From Hyphomonadaceae bacterium (GTDB lineage Bacteria > Pseudomonadota > Alphaproteobacteria > Caulobacterales > Aquidulcibacteraceae), in NCBI GenBank assembly GCA_016791365.1, contig JAEUMT010000046.1, positions 62,001-126,000 of the forward strand: a DNA stretch of 64,000 nt. Direction: 5' to 3'. The position numbers and the translations under genes were made by a program. Positions 51,501 through 60,836 of this stretch are shown here, piece after piece. A model generated the notes under the pieces. The model had not been told where the DNA came from. It ran no database searches and worked only from the letters and a program-made list of their open reading frames with translations. The stretch's first letter is position 1; each line of letters starts with the position of its first letter.

Positions 51501-51655
51501 TTGCGCAAGAGATGGTACAAACCAATCTCGGCCCAGTGCTTCACGCGCTCGGGCTCTTTCTTCGGCAGCCCCGCGCGCAGCGGAAAGGGATCACCCGGAA
51601 GGTCAGGCAGAAAAACGGTCTCGCGGTAATCGCGACCAGCAGGCGCATCGGCCAT
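48569..51655 (-). CDS. ileS: isoleucine--tRNA ligase
   Basis: About 1028 residues. HIGH is GPIHIGHAENKILKDFVV, the editing-domain landmarks (IWTTTPWTIPGNRAIAY, GTGFVHTAPGHGADDFDVW) are present, and KMSKS is KGMKMSKSIGNTIEP. WDCHGLPIEWKVEEDFRKAG is typical. The C-terminal zinc-like end reads KCARSWKYFDP, as in other alphaproteobacteria. Residues about 763-777 (RTPTPSPAPQGGGES) come from an inserted 42-bp repeat at 49326-49367, in the tRNA-binding helical part after the catalytic core. The start at 51655 is preferred; the ORF to 51712 adds an unconserved N-terminus. Confidence 0.96.
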   Translation of the reverse strand: MADAPAGRDYRETVFLPDLPGDPFPLRAGLPKKEPERVKHWAEIGLYHLLRKEAAARPKVVFHDGPPYANGPIHIGHAENKILKDFVVRTKQMAGYDCDYVPGWDCHGLPIEWKVEEDFRKAGRKKSEVPAVEFRRACREYADKWIPLQRDEFRRLGIEGDWDRYYTTMSFEAEAAIAREFLRVVRTGLVYRGSKPVMWSPVERTSLAEAEVEYQEKTSPTIWVKFPINGVSAGADQELAIWQQASVVIWTTTPWTIPGNRAIAYSPSISYGLYRVDELEKDLPFAPWAEIGELFVLADARADDVFKAAKVAKWSKVRNADPSQFEFCEHPLLNWAAARKLPALPLSDDPKSKGPLRIPIPGEEYAYNFQVPVLSGDHVTDDAGTGFVHTAPGHGADDFDVWVRNFGQRGIPFTVDEDGRFTSDAPGFEGLEILQLEGKNLGKDGPANKAVMDALIEVGALLARGQLKHSYPHSWRSKAPLIFRNTPQWFIALDKPYRDGKTLRQIALDEIDRVDWGQKRTGETKDYNRIRGMIEDRPDWLVSRQRAWGVPLPIFVKKSDGSILQDDDVDARVFAAMKEGGADVWWATAAQDFLGAKHKADEYEKVEDILDVWFDSGSTHAFVIGNPEAPTRASFVNPISTVYLEGSDQHRGWFHSSLLESCATRGRAPYDEVVTHGFTMDEKGMKMSKSIGNTIEPQKIAEQNGIEILRLLIASAEYGDDLRLGKIMIDQSGEMYRKLRNTLRYLLGALRDFSDAERVSTARTPTPSPAPQGGGESLALLERWLLHRLHEVDREVRRGYDTYQWRVALGAIVEFCNVDLSAFYVDVRKDALYCDAPDSFRRRACRTVLDETFSRLTAWLAPIMPFTAEEAWLTRFPDSVSVHLRTFPETPDAWEDDFAGEEVAKLREARAVVTGALEVARRDKVIGAALEAAPRVFVKDDALRASLQAVDFAELCITSGVTIVEGDGPADAFRLAEAPGVAVVIEKAPGVKCARSWKYFDPATADKRYPDITPRDAQAVAAWDAARG
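49326..49367. repeat. 42-bp repeat inserted in frame in ileS
   Basis: Differs from the reverse complement of 28595-28636 at one base. It is 42 bp, a multiple of three, so the reading frame is kept. Confidence 0.85.
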
Positions 51656-51904
51656 GAGGTCTATTCTCCAGTGAAGCGAATGTGATGTAGCCGTCCCGGT
51701 CCCGCGGAGCACCGATTTTTCGGGCTCAACGTGGGCCGGGCCTCAAATTCGAGAGGCTCGTATGGGGGAACGGCGGTTCACGGTCACGTGTTGGGCTGTA
51801 TCACCACGCCCTGCGGAACGCCACCTGCATTGACTTGGCGCATTGCTCGGGACGTTCCAGAGGTTTACATGCCGCGCCTTCCTTTGAGACTTGCACGTCC
51901 AATC

Positions 51905-52393
51905 ATGACCACCGCGTACGATTTCAGCTTCGCCAAACTCGATGAGCCGGGCGAAGTGAAGCTTGCCGACTATGCCGGCAAAGCCATCCTGGTGGTGAAC
52001 GTCGCGAGCGCCTGCGGCTTTACCTCGCAATACCGCGATCTCGAAGCGCTCTACGAAGCGAAGGTCGGCAAAGGCCTCGTCATCATCGGCGTGCCCTGCA
52101 ACGATTTCGGCCACCAGGAACCGGCGGAAGAAAAAGAAATCCGCGAATTCTGCGACACGACCTATCACGTCACCTTCCCGATGACGAAAAAGGTCGAGAT
52201 CACCTCACGCGAACGCCGCCACCCTTTTTACCAATGGGTCGCGGAAGAACTTGGCGAAAGCGCGCTCCCGCGCTGGAACTTCCACAAATACCTGATCGGC
52301 AAGGACGGCGCGCTGGTGGAAGCCTTCGGCTCAAAAACCGCCCCCCTCGCGCCCGACATGCTCGAAGCCATCAAGGGTGCGCTGACAACGTGA
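51905..52393 (+). CDS. glutathione peroxidase, Cys type
   Basis: A 162-residue thioredoxin-fold peroxidase. NVASACGFTSQYRDLEALYE has the catalytic Cys, VPCNDFGHQEPAEEKEIREF the second motif, and LPRWNFHKYLIGKDG the third (Trp, Asn). The catalytic position is Cys, not selenocysteine. It likely reduces hydrogen or lipid peroxides, using thioredoxin or glutathione. Upstream in-frame Met codons (51731) give non-conserved residues and are not used. A perfect GC hairpin (52396-52426) follows the stop immediately. Confidence 0.92.
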   Translation: MTTAYDFSFAKLDEPGEVKLADYAGKAILVVNVASACGFTSQYRDLEALYEAKVGKGLVIIGVPCNDFGHQEPAEEKEIREFCDTTYHVTFPMTKKVEITSRERRHPFYQWVAEELGESALPRWNFHKYLIGKDGALVEAFGSKTAPLAPDMLEAIKGALTT

Positions 52394-52395
52394 GC

Positions 52396-52426
52396 GACTC
52401 CCCGCCCCCTTGCGGGGCGGGGAGTC
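52396..52426. repeat. GACTCCCCGCCCC hairpin repeat after gpx, terminator-like
   Basis: GACTCCCCGCCCC, CTTGC, GGGGCGGGGAGTC: a perfect 13-bp stem between convergent genes. Same core as 28595-28636 and 49326-49367. No U-run on either side. Confidence 0.8.
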
Positions 52427-52433
52427 GGTAGTC

Positions 52434-54038
52434 TTAATGCGCCATCGCCGCGTCATCGAGCTTCGTCGGCGCGTCCACGCCCATCTTCGGGCGCGGCCGC
52501 AGCAGCAACATCGCGAACGCCGACAGGCTGATCACAACAGCCAGCATCAAGAACTGGTCGTTAAACGTCATCACCAGCGCTTCACGGTCCAACAGCGCCG
52601 CATAACGCATCAACGCCTGCCGCTCCGGATCGGCGGCGCCCGCCTGCTCCAGATACGCCTGCGCGCCGGCGATCATGCCCGCCACAGGCGGATTGTTTGG
52701 ATCGGCGGCGGCGTAAAGCTCCTGGCGGTGCAGGGCGAACGAATGCGCCTGCACCGTCGCCAGCGCCGCAATACCGAACGCGCCGCCAAGATTGCGGAAC
52801 GTGTTGAAGAGCCCCGCGCCCGAATGCACCAATTGCGGCGGCAGCGATTGCAAGGCCGGCTGCATCACCGAGTTGAACGTCATCATCAGCCCCAGCGCGC
52901 GCAGCACTTGCGGCCAGGCCAATTCCCAGAACCCCGCTTCCGCCGTCAGATGCGCCTGCACCCAGCAGCTCGCGCCAACCAGCAGGAAGCCCAGAATTCC
53001 AATCGGCCGCGTGTCCTTCAACGTGCGCCCGAGCCGTCCGATGATCGGCGCCGTCAGGAACATCACCGCGCCCTGGACAAACATCGTGTGCCCGATCTGC
53101 AGGGCGCTGTAGCCGCGCACCGACCCAAGAAAGAGCGGCGTCAAGAACACTGAGGTGAAGAGGCCAAGCCCAAGAATAAATCCAAGCCCCGCGCCGATCG
53201 CAAATGTCGGCGACGAAAACGGCCGCAAATCCACGATCGGCGTCTCCGCCTTGAACGCCCGATAGAAAAACAGCACCGCGCCCGCGAGCGACACCATCGC
53301 CCACATCGTCACTTCACTCGACGCGAACCATTCGTTCGATGGGCCCTCTTCAAGCGTGTATTCCGCCGCGCCCAGGAACATCGCGAGCCCCAAAAGCCCA
53401 ACGAGGTCGATCTTCTTCAAGAGGTCGAAGTTCGGTTTCCCGAGCGACGCCATCGTGTTCCAGATCACCACCGTGATCAGCAGCCCCGGCACGACATTCA
53501 CCCAGAACAGCGCGCGCCAACCCAGCGTCTCCGCCACAAGCCCGCCAATCGTCGGCCCCAGCGACGGCGCCAGCGTGATCACCATCCCCATCATCGCGCC
53601 CGTCATCGGCTGCAGCCGTTGCGGAAACGCCAGATAGAGCGTCGCCATCACCGTCGGGATCATCGCCGCGCCCGAGAAACCCTGCAGCGCGCGGAAAATG
53701 ATCAGCGAATTGATGTCCCACGCAAACGCGCACAGCAAACTCATCAGCGAGAACGCGACGGCGGAAATACAGAACAGCAACCGCGTGCCCAGCGCCCGGC
53801 CCAAGAAGCCCGACAGCGGAATCCCGATCACTTCCGCGATCAGGTACGAGGTCTGCACCCAGGAAATCTCATCGCGGCTCGCGCTCACACCCGCTTGAAT
53901 CGAGCCAAGCGCGCTCGCGACAATCTGAATGTCGAGAATGGCCATGAACTGGCCGACGACCATCGCGATAAAGCCGATCCAGATATGGAGCGGCGGTGAA
54001 TCGTCCGGTTTAGCGGCCGCGAGTGCGGCGTCGCTCAT
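52434..54038 (-). CDS. DHA2-family MFS drug efflux permease (EmrB type)
   Basis: A 534-residue transporter with about 14 hydrophobic spans. The DHA2 signatures are LDIQIVASALGSIQAGVSAS, QTSYLIAEVIGIPLSGFLGR, GFSGAAMIPTVMATLYLAFP and LAPSLGPTIGGLVAE (antiporter motif C region, GPTIGG). The long loop near the C-terminus (HRQELYAAADPNNPPVAGMI) is typical of EmrB. It overlaps the emrA-like gene by ATGA. It would export drugs or hydrophobic toxins by proton antiport through the adaptor and an outer-membrane channel encoded elsewhere. Confidence 0.92.
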   Translation of the reverse strand: MSDAALAAAKPDDSPPLHIWIGFIAMVVGQFMAILDIQIVASALGSIQAGVSASRDEISWVQTSYLIAEVIGIPLSGFLGRALGTRLLFCISAVAFSLMSLLCAFAWDINSLIIFRALQGFSGAAMIPTVMATLYLAFPQRLQPMTGAMMGMVITLAPSLGPTIGGLVAETLGWRALFWVNVVPGLLITVVIWNTMASLGKPNFDLLKKIDLVGLLGLAMFLGAAEYTLEEGPSNEWFASSEVTMWAMVSLAGAVLFFYRAFKAETPIVDLRPFSSPTFAIGAGLGFILGLGLFTSVFLTPLFLGSVRGYSALQIGHTMFVQGAVMFLTAPIIGRLGRTLKDTRPIGILGFLLVGASCWVQAHLTAEAGFWELAWPQVLRALGLMMTFNSVMQPALQSLPPQLVHSGAGLFNTFRNLGGAFGIAALATVQAHSFALHRQELYAAADPNNPPVAGMIAGAQAYLEQAGAADPERQALMRYAALLDREALVMTFNDQFLMLAVVISLSAFAMLLLRPRPKMGVDAPTKLDDAAMAH

Positions 54039-55006
54039 TCGCGCGTGTCCACCGTGACGCCAGCCGACAAGCCCGGACGCAGCAGCTGCAGCCCCTCCTG
54101 CCCCGGATCGAGGCGGATACGCACCGGCACGCGCTGCACGATCTTCGTGAAGTTGCCGGTCGCCGTATCGGTCGGGATGATCGAGAACTCAGAACCGCTC
54201 GCCGGCGCCAGCGACTCCACCGTCCCGTGCAAACGCAGGCTGTGGGCAACGTCCGGACGGATCGTCACCGATTGTCCGGGGCGGAAGTTCTCAATCTGCG
54301 TCTCTTTGAAATTCGCAACGATATAAACAGATTGCAGCGGCACCACCGACATCAGCGGCGCGCCCGAACGCACGAGCTGTCCCAGCTGCACTTGCCGGTC
54401 GCCAACAACGCCATCGATTGGCGCGCGCACGGTCGTGCGCGAAAGATCAAGCTCGGCTTGTTCGAGTTGCGCCTGCGCCGCCTGCACCGCCGCATCCGCC
54501 GCGGCCGCGCCGCCGCCGGCCTGGCGCGCTTGGATTTCCAATTGCTGCATCCGCGCCGGCGAAAGCAGTCCGCGCTCCGCCAACGGCCGATAGCGCGCGA
54601 CATCGGCGGACGCGAGCGCGCGCCCTGCTTGTTGCGACTGGCGTGCGCCTTGCGCTTCGGCCAGCGCCGCGCGCGCCGCAGCGAGCCGCGCCTGATAATC
54701 CGTCGGATCGATCTCAACCAGAATATCGCCGGCGTGAACGCTTTGGTTCTCCGCCACGGGGATCGCGCGGACATAACCTTCAATCTGCGGCGAGATCAGC
54801 GAGATGTCCGCGCGCACATATGCATTGTCCGTCGTCACCATGTGACGGCCGACGAAAAACCAATTGCCGCCCCAGATCGCGACAAGCACGAAGAACAGCG
54901 CGCCGCCGACAATCATAAGCCCGCGGCGTCCGAGTGACTGAGCCATGGAGCGCACTTTAGCGGTCGCGCGCGCGGCTTCGAGCCGAAAACCGGCATCGTC
55001 TGGCAT
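54035..55006 (-). CDS. EmrA/HlyD-family membrane fusion protein
   Basis: About 323 residues. One N-terminal span (GLMIVGGALFFVLVAIWGGN) leads into the biotinyl-lipoyl-like fold (TTDNAYVRADISLISPQIEG; VRAIPVAENQSVHAGDILVE). Next come a coiled-coil hairpin rich in Ala/Gln/Glu (AAARAALAEAQGARQSQQAG ... AAVQAAQAQLEQAELDLSRT) and then VRAPIDGVVGDRQVQLGQLV. It bridges the inner-membrane permease to an outer-membrane factor. Start uncertain among 55048, 55006 and 54946. It is divergent from a TetR regulator that probably controls it. Confidence 0.9.
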   Translation of the reverse strand: MPDDAGFRLEAARATAKVRSMAQSLGRRGLMIVGGALFFVLVAIWGGNWFFVGRHMVTTDNAYVRADISLISPQIEGYVRAIPVAENQSVHAGDILVEIDPTDYQARLAAARAALAEAQGARQSQQAGRALASADVARYRPLAERGLLSPARMQQLEIQARQAGGGAAAADAAVQAAQAQLEQAELDLSRTTVRAPIDGVVGDRQVQLGQLVRSGAPLMSVVPLQSVYIVANFKETQIENFRPGQSVTIRPDVAHSLRLHGTVESLAPASGSEFSIIPTDTATGNFTKIVQRVPVRIRLDPGQEGLQLLRPGLSAGVTVDTRE

Positions 55007-55103
55007 GGGAGGATCTTGATTTAGCCCGGACCAAAAGTGGCCCGACACCGAACGTAGCCACGGCTACGCCCGCTTCAAGCCTCCCAAACGCGGTATTCGC
55101 GTG

Positions 55104-55140
55104 TTGACGTATAGGCCTTTAGGCATAGGCCGTAACGTAT
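55104..55140. promoter_or_regulatory. candidate promoter/operator between emrA and tetR
   Basis: TTGACG followed by overlapping inverted repeats: GGCCT-N8-AGGCC (55114-55131) containing GCCT-TT-AGGC (55115-55124), flanked by direct ACGTAT copies. A suitable target for the divergent TetR protein. Confidence 0.45.
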
Positions 55141-55194
55141 TGCGCGAGGTGGACCTGTGATTATCCTCACAAATGCGTGAGGACTTCCGGGGCT

Positions 55195-55839
55195 ATGAGG
55201 AATACCGCGATTATGACTCCCGAGCACCAGGATGGGCGCACGCCCGATCGTGGCGTCGCCCGGCGTCAGGCTTTCCTACAGGCCGCGCGGGAGGTCTTCC
55301 TTGAGCACGGCTATGAGGCGGCCAGCGTCAACGATGTCGTCCGCATGGCTGGCGGCTCGCTCGCGACCCTCTATGCCCAATTCGGCAACAAGGAAGGTCT
55401 TTTCCTGGCCTTCATGCAGGACCAGCACGACCGCTTCGCCCGCGAAATGCGTCCGCCCGACAGCGTCGACGGCCTGCCCCTGGAAGAAGCATTGCAGATC
55501 GTCGGCGAACACTTTCTGCGCCGGCTGCTCCAGCGCGACAGCCTCGCCTTCTTCCGCGTCATGGTTTCGGAAGGCCGCAAAGTTCCAGAACCGCTACGCC
55601 GGTACTTCACCACCGGCGGCTCGAACATGATTCACGACGAGCTTGTCAGCCAACTCACCCGCGCGGGCCTCAACGAGGCGGACGCAAAAGAAGGCGTCGG
55701 CTATTTCATCGAGCTGCTTCGCAGCCGCCATCACTTCCAGGCCATCACCGAAGACACCTACGTTCTCTCGGACGCCGATCTGAAAGCGCACGTCGCCCGC
55801 GCCGTCCGCTTCCTGCTCAACGGCCTCAAAGCCAACTGA
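55195..55839 (+). CDS. TetR/AcrR-family regulator of the efflux pair
   Basis: About 214 residues. The helix-turn-helix is VARRQAFLQAAREVFLEHGY then EAASVNDVVRMAGGSLATLY and AQFGNKEGLF. The ligand domain (LQRDSLAFFRVMVSEGRKVP; RYFTTGGSNMIHDELVSQLT) resembles AcrR-type C-terminal regions. Divergent from the EmrAB-type operon, so likely its drug-sensing repressor. Start ambiguous: GTG 55177, ATG 55195 or ATG 55213. Confidence 0.88.
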   Translation: MRNTAIMTPEHQDGRTPDRGVARRQAFLQAAREVFLEHGYEAASVNDVVRMAGGSLATLYAQFGNKEGLFLAFMQDQHDRFAREMRPPDSVDGLPLEEALQIVGEHFLRRLLQRDSLAFFRVMVSEGRKVPEPLRRYFTTGGSNMIHDELVSQLTRAGLNEADAKEGVGYFIELLRSRHHFQAITEDTYVLSDADLKAHVARAVRFLLNGLKAN

Positions 55840-55947
55840 CGCTTCGCCCGCCGGGCGCTTCAGACACGATTCAGGTTCGGTTCAGGCGTCTGCCGCCATC
55901 GTCACGATTGCGAGGATTGTGCACGTACGCACATCGGGAGCCTCAAC

Positions 55948-57246
55948 ATGAAAAAAGCCCTCATCGCGGCAGCCGTCGCCTTGAGCGCGGCAGCTTGGGT
56001 GGCGACACCAGCTTACGCTCAACGGGGCGAACACGCCCGGGACCGCGGCGACGACAACGGCGATGGCCGTGGCGATCGTGGCCGAGAACGCGGGGATCGT
56101 GGTGATCGCCGCGGCGGAGATGAACGCGATCGCGGACAGGGCGACTACCGCCCGCCGCAACCGCGTCCGCAACAACAACAACAAGCAGCGCCGCCTCAGC
56201 AGACGCCTCCGCCGGCGGTTCAAAACGGCGGTGGTCGCGGTCGCGGCGATTGGAATGGCGGCGGCGGTGGTCGCGGCCAAGGCGGCGGCGACGGCGGTCA
56301 ATGGAACGGCGGTCGCGGACGCGGTGGCGATGACAGCGCCGGCGGTCGCGGACGTGGCGGCGATGACAGTGCCGGCGGTCGCGGACGTGGCGGCGATGAC
56401 AGTGTTGGCGGTCGTGGACGCGGCGGCGATGACAGTGTCGGCGGTCGTGGACGCGGCGGCGATAACAATGGCGGCCAGTGGAATGGCGGTCGCGATCGCG
56501 GCAACGATGGTCGCGGCGCCGACAATGGCGGTCGCGGACGTGGCGACAATGGCGGCCAATGGAACGGCGACCGCGGCGGACGCGGCGGCGACAACAATGG
56601 CGGCCAGTGGAACGGCGGTCGTGATCGCGGCAATGATGGTCGCGGCGCCGACAATGGCGGTCGCGGACGCGGCGAACATGGCGTCCTTTGGGATGTCCGT
56701 GGCGGTCGCGGCGGCGACAACAATGGCGGCCAATGGAATGGCGGTCGTGATCGCGGCAATGACGGGCGTGGCGATTGGAACGGCAACGACCGTGGCCGGG
56801 ATCGCGGCGGCAACTGGAACAATGGCCGCGGACGCGATTTCTCGCACAACGATTGGGGCCGCGGCCGCGACGATGGCCGGCGTGATCGCGATCGCTACAA
56901 TCGCTGGCGCTCGAACCACCGCGATTGGGATCGCCCGCGCTACAACGATTGGCGCAGCGTTCGCTACGGCTTCTACTTCGACCGTGGCTACTCACTGATC
57001 TTCTCGGGCTTCTACGGCCACAACTATTATTGGTACGGCTATGACGGCGGATGGCGGCGTCCCTATCGCGACTGGCGCGTCGGCTACGTCCTTCCCTACG
57101 ACATCTATTGGGAAGAGATTCCGTACGATCTCTACTACCGGCTGCCGCCCGCGCCTTATGGCTGCCGCTACATCCTGGTCGGCCGCGACGTTCTCCTGAT
57201 TGTCGTCGACACAGGATTGGTTCTCGACGCGATGTACTACTACTGA
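55948..57246 (+). CDS. RcnB-like secreted protein with long Gly/Arg/Asp repeat region
   Basis: A 432-residue protein. The signal peptide ends TPAYAQ. Residues about 25-330 are low complexity, built from Gly, Arg, Asp and Asn. They include five successive 11-residue units like GGRGRGGDDSA and longer repeats around GGQWNGGRDRGNDGRGADN. The last 100 residues are the RcnB-type domain: rich in Tyr/Trp (GFYFDRGYSLIFSGFYGHNY), then YRLPPAPYGCRYILVGRDVL and LIVVDTGLVLDAMYYY. RcnB in E. coli is a periplasmic protein affecting Ni/Co balance; usual family length is about 110-250. The repeat region is expected to be disordered. Terminator at 57269. Confidence 0.85.
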   Translation: MKKALIAAAVALSAAAWVATPAYAQRGEHARDRGDDNGDGRGDRGRERGDRGDRRGGDERDRGQGDYRPPQPRPQQQQQAAPPQQTPPPAVQNGGGRGRGDWNGGGGGRGQGGGDGGQWNGGRGRGGDDSAGGRGRGGDDSAGGRGRGGDDSVGGRGRGGDDSVGGRGRGGDNNGGQWNGGRDRGNDGRGADNGGRGRGDNGGQWNGDRGGRGGDNNGGQWNGGRDRGNDGRGADNGGRGRGEHGVLWDVRGGRGGDNNGGQWNGGRDRGNDGRGDWNGNDRGRDRGGNWNNGRGRDFSHNDWGRGRDDGRRDRDRYNRWRSNHRDWDRPRYNDWRSVRYGFYFDRGYSLIFSGFYGHNYYWYGYDGGWRRPYRDWRVGYVLPYDIYWEEIPYDLYYRLPPAPYGCRYILVGRDVLLIVVDTGLVLDAMYYY

Positions 57247-57268
57247 CACATCGCCCGAGGGACAGATC

Positions 57269-57302
57269 GAGCCGCCCCGTTCACGCGGGGCGGCTCTTTT
57301 CT
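57269..57302 (+). terminator. rho-independent terminator after the RcnB-like gene
   Basis: GAGCCGCCCC, GTTCACGC, GGGGCGGCTC, then TTTTCT; a perfect 10-bp stem. Confidence 0.9.
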
Positions 57303-57304
57303 GT

Positions 57305-58006
57305 TCAGCGTTCCGCCTGTTGCTCGTTAGCCTGCAACATCTCCCGCGCGCGATCCGATTCAAACAGCGCGAAATAGCCGTCGGCGTTCACATCCAGCGC
57401 CATGAAACGCCGCCGCGCACACGCCTCGAATTCCGCCGCATCGATGCGGCGGCTAAAATCGCGATCGCACGACATGACCGGCTCGACCTCCGCGCCAAGC
57501 ATGATCGGAAGGCGCTGGCCGGCGCCATGCGGCGGCTCTTGAGGCGGACGCCCGCCGCGCCGGCGCCCCTGATCGCCGATCCGCGATCCTCTCGCGCCGA
57601 CACTGTCCGCAACACCTGGAGGGCGCCGGTCGGACGACGCCACGACAATCGGCGCCGTGCGCGCGCTCAACATTTCCGGCGCCTGCGCGCGCCATAGCGC
57701 CGTCGATTCCAACGACGTGGCGCCGCCATCATGATTGGCGTCGAGCGTGTCGCGAAAGAACGTCATCGCCTCGGCGACGAACTCATCGCGGCTGATGCGC
57801 TCGTCGCCATCGGCGTCGGCGTGCGCGAGCCAAAGCAATACCGGCGCTCTGCGGCTTTCGGGGCCGGCGCGAAACGGCTGCCCCATCGGGCTGACGAACA
57901 CGGCGCCCGGGCGCGCCGGCAAGCCGGGCGGCGTCTGCGCGCTCACCGAAGATGCGAACGTGAACATGGCGGCGGCAAACGCCGCCACCGCGTACGATAT
58001 GTGCAT
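57305..58006 (-). CDS. secreted EF-hand calcium-binding protein
   Basis: A 233-residue protein with a signal peptide (ending SSVSAQ). Four EF-hand-like loops are visible: DADGDERISRDEF (canonical), DANHDGGATSLES (partly degenerate), DRDFSRRIDAAEF (with the odd Cys-Asp-Arg start) and DVNADGYFALFES. A long basic, Gly/Pro/Arg-rich linker (RRPPGVADSVGARGSRIGDQ, GRRRGGRPPQEPP) separates the pairs. It may sense or buffer Ca in the periplasm. It converges on the RcnB-like gene; the stop lies 3 bases past that gene's terminator. Confidence 0.82.
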   Translation of the reverse strand: MHISYAVAAFAAAMFTFASSVSAQTPPGLPARPGAVFVSPMGQPFRAGPESRRAPVLLWLAHADADGDERISRDEFVAEAMTFFRDTLDANHDGGATSLESTALWRAQAPEMLSARTAPIVVASSDRRPPGVADSVGARGSRIGDQGRRRGGRPPQEPPHGAGQRLPIMLGAEVEPVMSCDRDFSRRIDAAEFEACARRRFMALDVNADGYFALFESDRAREMLQANEQQAER

Positions 58007-58108
58007 GAAATCTACTCCCGCGTCTGAGGCGCGGGACCTGAGCGCCGAGATTTGTCGCCGCTTTGCCCCAGGCGCCCACGACTGGCGCCAAACTTTGTCA
58101 GCGGACCA

Positions 58109-58267
58109 CTAGTGCAGCACCACGCGCCGCACGCGCGCGACAACCGGCGGCGCTGTCCCCGGCGGCGGCGGCGGATCGCTGACCGGCGGGTCCGGAATTT
58201 CCGTCGGCGGTTGCGACGGCGGTTCGGGCTTGTCGGGATCAGGGTCTTGAGGGCCAGGGCGCGTCAT
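58109..58267 (-). CDS. possible small proline/aspartate-rich protein
   Basis: A 52-residue ORF composed mostly of Pro, Asp, Glu and Ser (DPDPDKPEPPSQPPTEIPDP) with a basic tail (VVARVRRVVLH). It lies upstream of, and divergent from, groES, and AGGG directly precedes the ATG. Similar tiny Pro/Asp-rich ORFs are common in this clade. It could equally be non-coding: composition alone supports it. A longer frame to 58444 would cross the CIRCE-like operator. Confidence 0.35.
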   Translation of the reverse strand: MTRPGPQDPDPDKPEPPSQPPTEIPDPPVSDPPPPPGTAPPVVARVRRVVLH

Positions 58268-58398
58268 CCCTGCCAAACGCGCCGGCGCCGCCTTTGGCGC
58301 CCCGATTTCGCGGCGGATCGGCGCGGTAATGCGATATTTCACACCCCGCCCCCGGTCGCGCGGTTGACCCGGCCCCTCCCGCCCCCTATTTCCCGGCC

Positions 58399-58425
58399 TT
58401 AGCAACCAGGCGCGGCGAGTGCTAA
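58399..58425 (+). promoter_or_regulatory. CIRCE-like HrcA operator before groES
   Basis: TTAGCAACC, 9 bases, GAGTGCTAA. The right half is a perfect CIRCE half-site and the left half matches at TTAGCA; the 9-9-9 spacing is exact. Confidence 0.75.
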
Positions 58426-58474
58426 CACCGCGCCCGGCAGGCAAAAGGCCTTACCAACCAAGGGAGTATCACCA

Positions 58475-58795
58475 GTGGCGAGCTTTCGTCCCCTGCACGA
58501 CCGCGTGCTCGTGAAGCGCGTAAAGGAAGAAGAAAAGACCCGTGGCGGAATCATCATTCCGGAGACGGCTCAGGAAAAGCCGCAAGAAGGCGAAGTCGTC
58601 GCCGTCGGCCCGGGCGCCCGCGATGAAGACGGCGAGCGCATCGAACTCGACGTGAAAGTCGGCGACCGCATCCTGTTCGGCAAATGGTCGGGCACCGAGG
58701 TGAAGGTCGATGGCGAGGTACTCCTCATCATGAAGGAGTCCGACATCATGGGCGTCATCGAAGTGAAGAAGGCGAAGAAGGAAAAGGCGGCCTAA
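58475..58795 (+). CDS. groES: co-chaperonin GroES
   Basis: A 106-residue GroES, starting with GTG and preceded by [27 protein letters not shown] is the family start. The mobile loop [20 protein letters not shown] and the roof region [20 protein letters not shown] are intact, with [14 protein letters not shown] at the end. It caps GroEL during protein folding. First gene of groESL. Probably under two controls, HrcA via the CIRCE-like site and sigma-32 (rpoH at 12.8 kb). The gap to groEL is 133 bases and contains a large heptamer hairpin. Confidence 0.97.
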   Translation: MASFRPLHDRVLVKRVKEEEKTRGGIIIPETAQEKPQEGEVVAVGPGARDEDGERIELDVKVGDRILFGKWSGTEVKVDGEVLLIMKESDIMGVIEVKKAKKEKAA

Positions 58796-58802
58796 CGGCC
58801 GC

Positions 58803-60572
<1,770 letters not shown>

Positions 60573-60585
60573 CACGCCACAACGT

Positions 60586-60626
60586 GTCATCCCGGACGGC
60601 GCGAGAGCGGCGATCCGGGATCGACC
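60586..60626. repeat. GTCATCCCGGACGG repeat after groEL, single copy
   Basis: GTCATCCCGGACGGCGCGAG then GCGGCGATCCGGGATCGACC; a shorter relative of the inverted elements at 10310 and 25135. Confidence 0.7.
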
Positions 60627-60647
60627 CAAGCTCAGCACCAAAACCGA

Positions 60648-60679
60648 AACGGCGGAGCCCAAGCTCCGCCGTTTTTGTT
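60648..60679 (+). terminator. terminator of the groESL operon
   Basis: AACGGCGGAGC, CCAA, GCTCCGCCGTT, then TTTGTTT; an 11-bp stem. Confidence 0.9.
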
Positions 60680-60700
60680 TGCCACCGGCGCCCAAGGCTA

Positions 60701-60753
60701 GCGTCCCTTCTCCTGGTTAAGGAGAAGGTGGCGCGAAGCGCCGGATGAGGTTT
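60701..60753. repeat. left member of an inverted repeat pair
   Basis: GCGTCCCTTCTCCTGGTTAA GGAGAAGGTGGC, then GCGAAGCGC, then CGGATGAGGTTT. Inverted copy at 61205-61263. Confidence 0.85.
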
Positions 60754-60836
60754 ACTGTCCGCGCAGATATTGGCGCGCCCACTTCTGGCCCGCAGCGGAC
60801 ATCGGCAGCGCGCGCGTTAGATGGTATTGAGCTTGA

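Noticed and set aside
56308..56475. CRISPR-like regular 33-bp repeats
   Set aside because: The repeats are coding, contiguous with no unique spacers, and in frame with the RcnB-like protein.
55882..56998. Long alternative frames of 311-345 codons over the RcnB-like gene on both strands
   Set aside because: Produced by the internal DNA repeats, which keep every frame open. Only the frame with a signal peptide and RcnB C-terminus is supported.
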